A DNA stretch of 64,000 nt, taken from positions 310,001 to 374,000 of the forward strand of contig JANTUC010000004.1 in the NCBI GenBank assembly GCA_026873275.1, written 5' to 3'. This document shows positions 58,016 to 64,000 of the stretch, in pieces. This DNA comes from Pseudopithomyces maydicus (Eukaryota; Ascomycota; Dothideomycetes; Pleosporales; Didymosphaeriaceae). Position 1 is the stretch's first letter. Every line of letters begins with the position of its first letter. The translations under genes were made by a program, and so were the position numbers. The notes beneath the pieces were generated by a model, which ran no database searches, was not told where the DNA came from, and worked only from the letters and a program-made list of their open reading frames with translations.

Positions 58016-60546
58016 TTGATGAGTTACGATCCCCGACTGGCCGCCCGGTCATACGGCGCGCCTAGAGAAGAAGGGAATGGCCAGAAGAAGGGCTCAGTAC
58101 GCGCCGCCCGGGAGGCGGTACAGGCAGCAAAGGTGCAGGGACAGTTACCGGATAGATCGAAGATAATAGGCTTGCCCCAAAGGCCCAATCAAAACCTCGC
58201 TCCGAGCAATAGCAGAAATGTTGGACCGCCAGTGTCACCTACACCACAGTGGCCATTAACGAACAACACGGACGATGCGCTGGATTCGAGACCGGGCCTG
58301 TTGCAACCACCAAGCCGAGGGCCACCACCCCAACGCCCCCCGCGCCCGACCTCAGAAGAGTTACTAATACAACAGCCATCGCCGCAATTTCGCGAATCAT
58401 TCGCCAGTGACGACCCGTTCTCGCCCGTCTCGGAAAAGTCGTCGCGTCCTCTCACCACATCTTCAATCGTTTCGGAAAGCTCGTCGTTAGGGGAGATTCC
58501 CGACTTCCCAGTACCACAACCACCGATGCCGACCATACAGCCGCTGCCACGCCGTATCCCCAGTCTCGGACCTCCTCCGTCGTCTAGAAGAGGGCCGTCA
58601 TCGTATTATACTCAAATATCGTACGTATCGCCGATTGCCGAGGAAGCAGAGACGCGCTCCAACACCATTCGTTCGCACCACGGGTCGTTCGCATCCAGCA
58701 TGGCCATGCCTGCGAATGAAGATCTCTACTTCGAGGATCCGTATGTACGCTCAGACGACGAAGAGACAATAACAAGTGATCATGGGCGGGACTCCCGCGG
58801 AAGCGACCACGATGACAAGAGTGGGCTGGTAACACCAGCCCTTGTTAGACAGGCAAGTTTGGGTCGAAGGACAAAGCCCTCGTTGATGACAATAAGATCT
58901 GTGGATAATTCTTCAATAAAACGAAAGCAGTCTCCGGACTCCAAAGAATGGGAAGCAGGCATTGGAGGCGCAGTGCTAGCCGCAAAAGATGGGCTTGGTC
59001 CTGCACGATTAAGAGAACTGTCGCCCGATGATGCGTCACTAGATTCACCTACAGATCTCAGATATCGGGACCCAGAGAAGGATATGGATCCAGAAAAAGA
59101 CGGTTCATTGGGAGGCTCGGCGTTTCGCCTTCAACACCCAGCGCGTGCAGCAGGTTTTGCCGACCGTCCTGGAAGACCTCGCCCTCCTCGACTCGATGTT
59201 GATGCAGTGCGTGAGGCCGAGGCGCGAGGTAGTCTGACCAGCCTACCCGAGCTTATCAGGCGAGCAACGCGCCTTGCTGCAAATCTTGATAGAGGCAAGA
59301 CAGCGAGTCGGCTAGGCCTGGACTTTTGGGAAATGGGTGCTCCGGATAGGAAGAACTCGCACATGTCCAACACCATGGGCGACATGCTGGCAGCTTTCCC
59401 TCCACCTGGAGAGGGCACGCCGGTCCGCGGAGGAACACCCAAGGACCAAAGACGCATGTCCAAGTGGCCGTCGGTGGGTGAATACGGAGCAGATGGAGCA
59501 AGCAGTGGCAAGGAGAAGCGCCGAAGAAGATGCTGCGGTATGCCATTGTGGACATTTGTCACATTGCTGATCGTTCTCCTATTCCTGGTCGCAGCTGCTG
59601 TAATCATCCCAATTGTTCTCGTCGTTATCCCAAAGATGAACAAGTCAACCGGCACCGCGGCTCAGGACACCCAAGGCAGCGGCAACGGCAACGGCAATGC
59701 AGCCCCTACTGTCCCTTCTGCATCGCCCACGGGTCCTACGGACAATCAGAATGGCCAGTGCAGTGGGATCATCACTTGTCAAAACGGAGGTGTAGCAATT
59801 CCCAACGCTGATCGATCCTGCAACTGCGTCTGCATTAACGGCTTCACGGGCAAGACATGCGCGACCCGAGGCGACTCTGGCTGCACAACCACCAGCATCG
59901 GCGGCACCGCAAACAACGCCACCGTTGGCTCCGGCATCCCCCGACTCATCGACAGCGCTGAGAACGACTTCAAGATCCCGCTCGACTCCACCCGTCTGCT
60001 CTCTCTGTTTTCCAGCCTATCCATGAGCTGTACCGCCGAAAACGCCCTCATCACCTTCAACGGCTTAGCCTCTCGCTCCGACAAAAACGCATACATGTCA
60101 CTTCTCATCGACACTTCAACCTCGTCCTCGCCCTCCTTGCCTCTTCTCTCTGACCCGCACCCCTCGCCCCTTGCGCTGCACCCCCGCCAGGCCATCGGCA
60201 ACCCCGGTAACGCTAACGAAAACCCTCTTCGCCCTCCTCTACAACTCCTGCCGTAAAAGCCGCCGCAACACCCACCACACCTATCTCGAGCGACCCCACC
60301 GCTCTCGACTTTGCTCGTCTTGGCGTCCTTCTCTCGCTGCAGGTTAGCGGTAAGCTCGACACAGCGGCCACAGCGCAAGAATCGATCCAAAATTTCCTTA
60401 GTAACGATCGGAACGGGGCATCCAACGGGGGATCAAAAACGACCACGGTCGACCTCGATGTTTTCACCATCGACCTCGTGCAGCTCTCAATAAAATTCGA
60501 TAACGGGACGACGATCCAGGCAGCGACGCCGAGCAGCACAAATTAA
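58016..60546 (+). CDS. Single-pass membrane protein with an EGF-like domain
   Basis: Type II-like plasma-membrane protein. The long N-terminal cytosolic part (1 to about 500) is disordered, Ser/Pro/Arg-rich with an RRRRCC stretch just before the membrane. One membrane segment at about 508-538 (WTFVTLLIVLLFLVAAAVII). The outer part has an EGF-like domain at about 581-617 (CSGIITCQNGG, CNCVCINGFTGKTCAT), then a Ser/Thr-rich and a folded C-terminal segment. The C-terminal portion (LDFARLGVLLSLQVSGKLD, SIQNFLSND, VFTIDLVQLSIKFDNGTT) lies in another frame than the main part. Either a weak 53-nt intron at 60207-60259 (825 residues) or one missing C in the C-run near 60220 (844 residues) joins them. 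Such EGF-like membrane proteins are widespread in Pezizomycotina, of unknown role, perhaps wall sensing. Confidence 0.78.
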
Positions 60547-61639
60547 ATTGTGGGCATCGATTGCATGTGTGCGCGCTGCATGTGTAAAATTTGTGGTCTT
60601 TTATCGCAGCTTCCTTTTGCATACTCATTGCATGGCGCTTAACATATATCCCGTTTCTCTTTTATCGTACTTTTTCTCGTTTTTTATTACACCTTTCTTA
60701 CCCTCTCTTTTTTCGGTTCTATGAAATGGAACTGTGTTCTAATATTCCTGAGATCTGGTCCTGTGGACTAATTTGGTGTGTGGATGGCGTGTACGTCTGT
60801 TGATCGGATCGGAGTGGATTGAGATTATTGGTTACGGTGCTTTGTTCGGATGCTTGGATGAATACCCTGGTGAAATGGAGGACTGGGATGGATTGGAGGA
60901 ATTGTAAATATAGTAGATAGTCAAAGGTGGTGGATTGAATTGGATCGCGAAATGTGCATCTGCATGGGTCTTTGGTTCTGATGCAGTTTATCATAGTGAC
61001 ATGTATCCCCGTGACCATTCGTATCCATCTCTTAATTCGATTACAAAACGACCGTTTTCATCCTGAAACACAGCGACCTGGGGTCATTATGGCGTCCCCC
61101 TGTGTCACTGATGAGAAGGAGATAATACGTTTACAACTGGACAACTATCGATCGGATCTCCTACATTGCAAATACGACGTTGGCCCCCAAGCCGTATATG
61201 AACAAACTTTGCTCAGCATGTTCTTGCAGCAATTTGATTGATGGGTGCTCTTAATTTCTCCGCGTGTGTGGCGTAAACCACGCTTCGCATTCCTCGCATC
61301 AGCTACTGGACCGGTCAACACCTGCCAAGGCCCCAAACACACAGCCCTCGTGTTCAATAAGTGGCTTGTATCACTCAAGACGACTGGATGGCTGCAAGGT
61401 ACCGATACGCAAGTGTTATTTTTGGCGCCTGTAGGCGGAAATATGGGGATCTGGATACGAGGAGATGCGGGTGTTGTGTACACAGCCTTGGGGCAGATCA
61501 TTCACCAGCGGATATATATATTCATCTTCCAAAGATTTACATGAGATATAGATACGGCTCTGGTTCATAACTACCTCTGGTCAATCCATCTTAGCATCCA
61601 TCACATTCGTTACCATATACACGCATCAAGCCCACAACC
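60547..61639. other. Intergenic between two surface-protein genes
   Basis: About 1.1 kb. T-rich after the EGF-like gene stop, then moderately mixed. A 95-codon frame at 60954-61241 shows no domain. The last 100 bp is the promoter of the next gene. Confidence 0.45.
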
Positions 61640-62499
61640 ATGCCTTCCCTCACACACCTCCTCCTCCTCCTCTTCACCCTCTATCTCCCCATCTCCGCCA
61701 CTACCCCCTCCTCCTTCCAAAAGCGAGCTTCTCTCGACCCCCGCCAACGCACCTGCTCCACCCCAGGCTGGATCCCCGTCTGTCCAGGTCCGCCCCTTCC
61801 TTCCTTCCTTCCCCCCACCTTCCCACTTCTAACCACCCTCCAGGCCTCTTCGCATGTATTCCACCGGGCGGTATCTGCTGTTCCGATGGCATAACCTATG
61901 TCATGCCCCCAGACACCTGCCCGGCCGACACCTCCCCCGTCGCCACGGCCATTGTCTCCGCCCCAGCGACGACGCCCGCGCCGGTGACAACGCCACCACC
62001 ACCTGCGCCGTCTACGATCATTGAATACACCTGGTACACCTGGACGTTCACATACTACTACTACTTCTACTACTACACCTACATCGCAGCCTACGAATTA
62101 ACCTCCAGCCAAACCAGCGTCGTAACCACCGTGTCAGCCACCGCAACGGACGAGGCTGCCGCAAGCGCGTTGAGCGTGTCGTTGAGCGAGAGTCTGGAGG
62201 GCGCGGTAGAGGTGCAGACGGCGACGCCGACGGTGACGCCGTCGTATGCGGTGACGTCTACGGAGACGTCGACGGAGGGGTATCCGACGCCGACGGTGGA
62301 GACTTCGTCCGAGGTGGAGAGTACGTCTGCAACCGGGGGGACGACTGTCGTGTATCCGACGGGGAATGCGACGGTTAGTGTGGCGCCGCTGCCGTCGGAG
62401 TTTCCCGGTGCGGCTGGGAAGGCGTATGGGGGTGGGATGTGGGTGCTGGGGGTTGGGGCGATGATGTTGGTTCCGGGGGTGGTGATGGTTTGGCTTTAG
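61640..62499 (+). CDS. GPI-anchored Cys-rich surface protein with a Tyr-rich segment
   Basis: Exons 61640-61787 and 61844-62499 with a 56-nt intron (polypyrimidine and CTAAC); 804 nt, 267 residues. Signal peptide 1-20. A short Cys-rich module follows, its parts joined by splicing: CSTPGWIPVCPG then LFACIPPGGICCSDG and the DTCPADT turn, with seven cysteines in about 40 residues. A Thr/Pro-rich linker leads to YTWYTWTFTYYYYFYYYTY, a striking aromatic run, then a Ser/Thr/Val-rich stalk with TSTETSTEGYPTPT, and a hydrophobic C-terminus (VLGVGAMMLVPGVVMVWL) suited to GPI anchoring. Such proteins are common in ascomycetes; the role of the aromatic run is unknown to me. Probably a wall or membrane-surface protein. 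Confidence 0.8.
62026..62094 (+). repeat. Tyr/Trp/Thr-rich coding tract
   Basis: Codons for Tyr dominate (TAC runs such as TACTACTACTAC). The tract is a short simple-sequence-like coding repeat within the surface protein. Confidence 0.6.
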
Positions 62500-62779
62500 G
62501 GGGTTTCGAGGGTTAGGGAGATGGAAGGGTAATGTGTAGTTAGTTAGCTAGTGGGAGTCGGTGGTCCTAATAGGGTAACTTGAACAGTAATATCATTCCT
62601 ATCGACATCATTGAGGCTCGAGTGATATAAAAACAAGGAATTCAGGAGTGGCATTGAATGATTAGACCGATACGTAAATCAACACCATCAAAAGATCATC
62701 AGATTTCGTGTCAGTCTTACTAAAGACGTACCGATATATCTAGAATATCATATTGGAGCTACAAGGGATATACGTAAAT

Positions 62780-63978
62780 TCACCCTCTACCCGCAGGCAT
62801 CAGCCTTGCCATCTCGTGATCCTCTATCGATCTCTTCAATCCCTTCTCTTCTACCTCTGGCACATGGCGCAACCCATACATCTCAAACTCCAGCACCAAC
62901 CTACAAAAGATCGTCCCCGTGAATATCAAGCCAATCATCCAGATAGCGCTCCACATAGGAACAAACAAAACCGTCGACAACACAATAATCCCATAGATAA
63001 CATCCGTCCAAATGCACAGCCTAATAAACCAATTCAGCAACTGGTAAATCGGCCCATTCTGCAAAGTAACCTCCTCGCCCCCAACATCATCCGCAAACGC
63101 ACAAGGCGTGAACTCCCTCTTCAGCACCGCCCCCAACGAATTGTCGTCACGCTGCTTCCTCGTAGCACCCACCTCGTGACCCACCCGACACACATACAAC
63201 TGCAACACGCCCAATGCATGTATTGGCACCCCCAGAAACACCCACAACAACGGCGCAAACGCCTCCAGCGTCCCCCCATACTGCCCCAGCTTCACACTAA
63301 TCATAACCACCGCGTAAAACGTCAGCCGGTAAAACTGATACACCATATTCCCCGCCGCGCACATAATCATCAGGTACTCTACCACCGACACCAGCACCGT
63401 CAACCAGGCTCTTTTCTTCCTGAGCGATGCGGGCCAGTAGGGTTGCGACTCCTTCGCGAGGAAGGATTCCATGCCGGTGGTCTCGTAGTCGAGGGCAGGG
63501 CACGGCGAGCCGATGGTGAGGAAGAGGGCGAGGAGGGGCCGCCGCGTGGCGAGGAGGGCTAGGTCGCTGAACTTGGGGCCGATGAGTTGGAGGACGCCGG
63601 GGAGGAGGCCGAGCATGACGGTTACGACGCCGAATTCGGCTTTGGTGACTTCGGAGGTTTGGGCGAGGATGCCTGGGTGGGGTTAGTGGGTTGCGTCATA
63701 AAGAGTCGAGTATATATATGTGTGTATGCGTATGTGTTGAATAGCTGGGAGACAAAAAGCTGTGGTATACGTACAATCTATCAGTGCAGTAGCCATGGAG
63801 TTATTCCGCTGCTGATTCAGCGCCTCGTAGGCCTTTGTGCAGTCTTCGTTTTCCTGGATGATTCTCCATTTGTCGAATGTGTCGAAATCCTTATGCCAGA
63901 GGTTATTGCTATATGCGTAGGTGGAAGATGCGAACGCGAGGAAAAAAGAAGACGGTACGTGGGGATCAGCGAAGCCAT
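62780..63978 (-). CDS. Multi-pass membrane protein, function unknown
   Basis: Exons 63959-63978 (only 20 nt), 63775-63908 and 62780-63672 with introns of 50 and 102 nt; 1047 nt, 348 residues. The first exon gives MASLIPT and joins to NNLWHKDFDTFDKWRIIQ, a typical start for this kind of fungal protein. The hydrophobic segments include FGVVTVMLGLLPGVLQLIG, ALLATRRPLLALFLTIG, LVSVVEYLMIMCAAG, FYAVVMISVKL, FAPLLWVFLGVPIHALGV and WMIGLIFTGTIFCRLVLEF, so five to six helices are likely. The final about 30 residues are charged. No enzyme motif is visible; resembles uncharacterised membrane proteins of ascomycetes. The right window edge lies 22 bp beyond the ATG, so the promoter is missing. Confidence 0.7.
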
Positions 63979-64000
63979 GATTGCAGGTGGGGAGCTGCCA

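Noticed and set aside
62753..63562. 269-codon plus-strand frame
   Set aside because: Antisense shadow of the membrane-protein gene, whose splice model is coherent.

Overview
This window is nuclear DNA of a filamentous ascomycete fungus. Genes are split by short introns (mostly 45-60 nt) with GT donors, CTAAC/CTGAC-type branch sites and YAG acceptors. The products are typical of Pezizomycotina: an AA9 lytic polysaccharide monooxygenase, a GPI-anchored GH18 chitinase, a Zn2Cys6 regulator, a DUF3433 membrane protein and a 2EXR-type protein. The style suggests Dothideomycetes (Pleosporales), but that is an inference from family resemblance; no marker gene was compared. I see no rRNA, tRNA, CRISPR array or intact transposon.

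Layout. 1-8.1 kb: a 2EXR/F-box-like gene converges on GPI2 (GPI-anchor synthesis), then a large chitinase with a Ser/Thr repeat stalk. 8.1-11.3 kb: no gene. 11.3-19.98 kb: an MFS transporter, a Zn2Cys6 transcription factor and a small secretory-pathway membrane protein. 20-25.5 kb: long gene-poor stretch, AT-rich in its second half. 25.5-34.5 kb: a RING-like zinc protein, a DUF3433 membrane protein, the kinetochore subunit NNF1 and the AA9 enzyme. 34.5-42 kb: a SET protein and a LisH/WD40 protein that diverge from one 265-bp spacer, then an RRM protein. 42-45.5 kb: AT-rich gene-free stretch. 45.5-53.6 kb: oligosaccharyltransferase subunit SWP1/ribophorin II, a kinase with two C2HC fingers, an ABHD12-like hydrolase and an HSL-type esterase. 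54-64 kb: an unknown disordered protein, an EGF-like membrane protein, a GPI-anchored Cys-rich protein and a multi-pass membrane protein.

The genes form no single pathway. A loose theme is the secretory route and cell surface (GPI2, SWP1, several GPI or membrane proteins). Gene models were rebuilt by hand from splice signals, and nearly all give exon sums divisible by three. The exceptions are the SET, kinase and ABHD12 genes, each broken by one apparent 1-2 nt indel in a homopolymer or dinucleotide run. Two more genes (MFS, EGF-like) need either a poor intron or a similar indel. This pattern points to residual assembly errors, or less likely to gene decay, and is the observation most worth checking. 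Of possible biological novelty, the kinase with twin C2HC fingers, the RING-like protein whose last zinc pair lies at the far C-terminus, and the AA9 enzyme with extra residues before its copper-binding histidine stand out. I found no clearly new multi-gene system.
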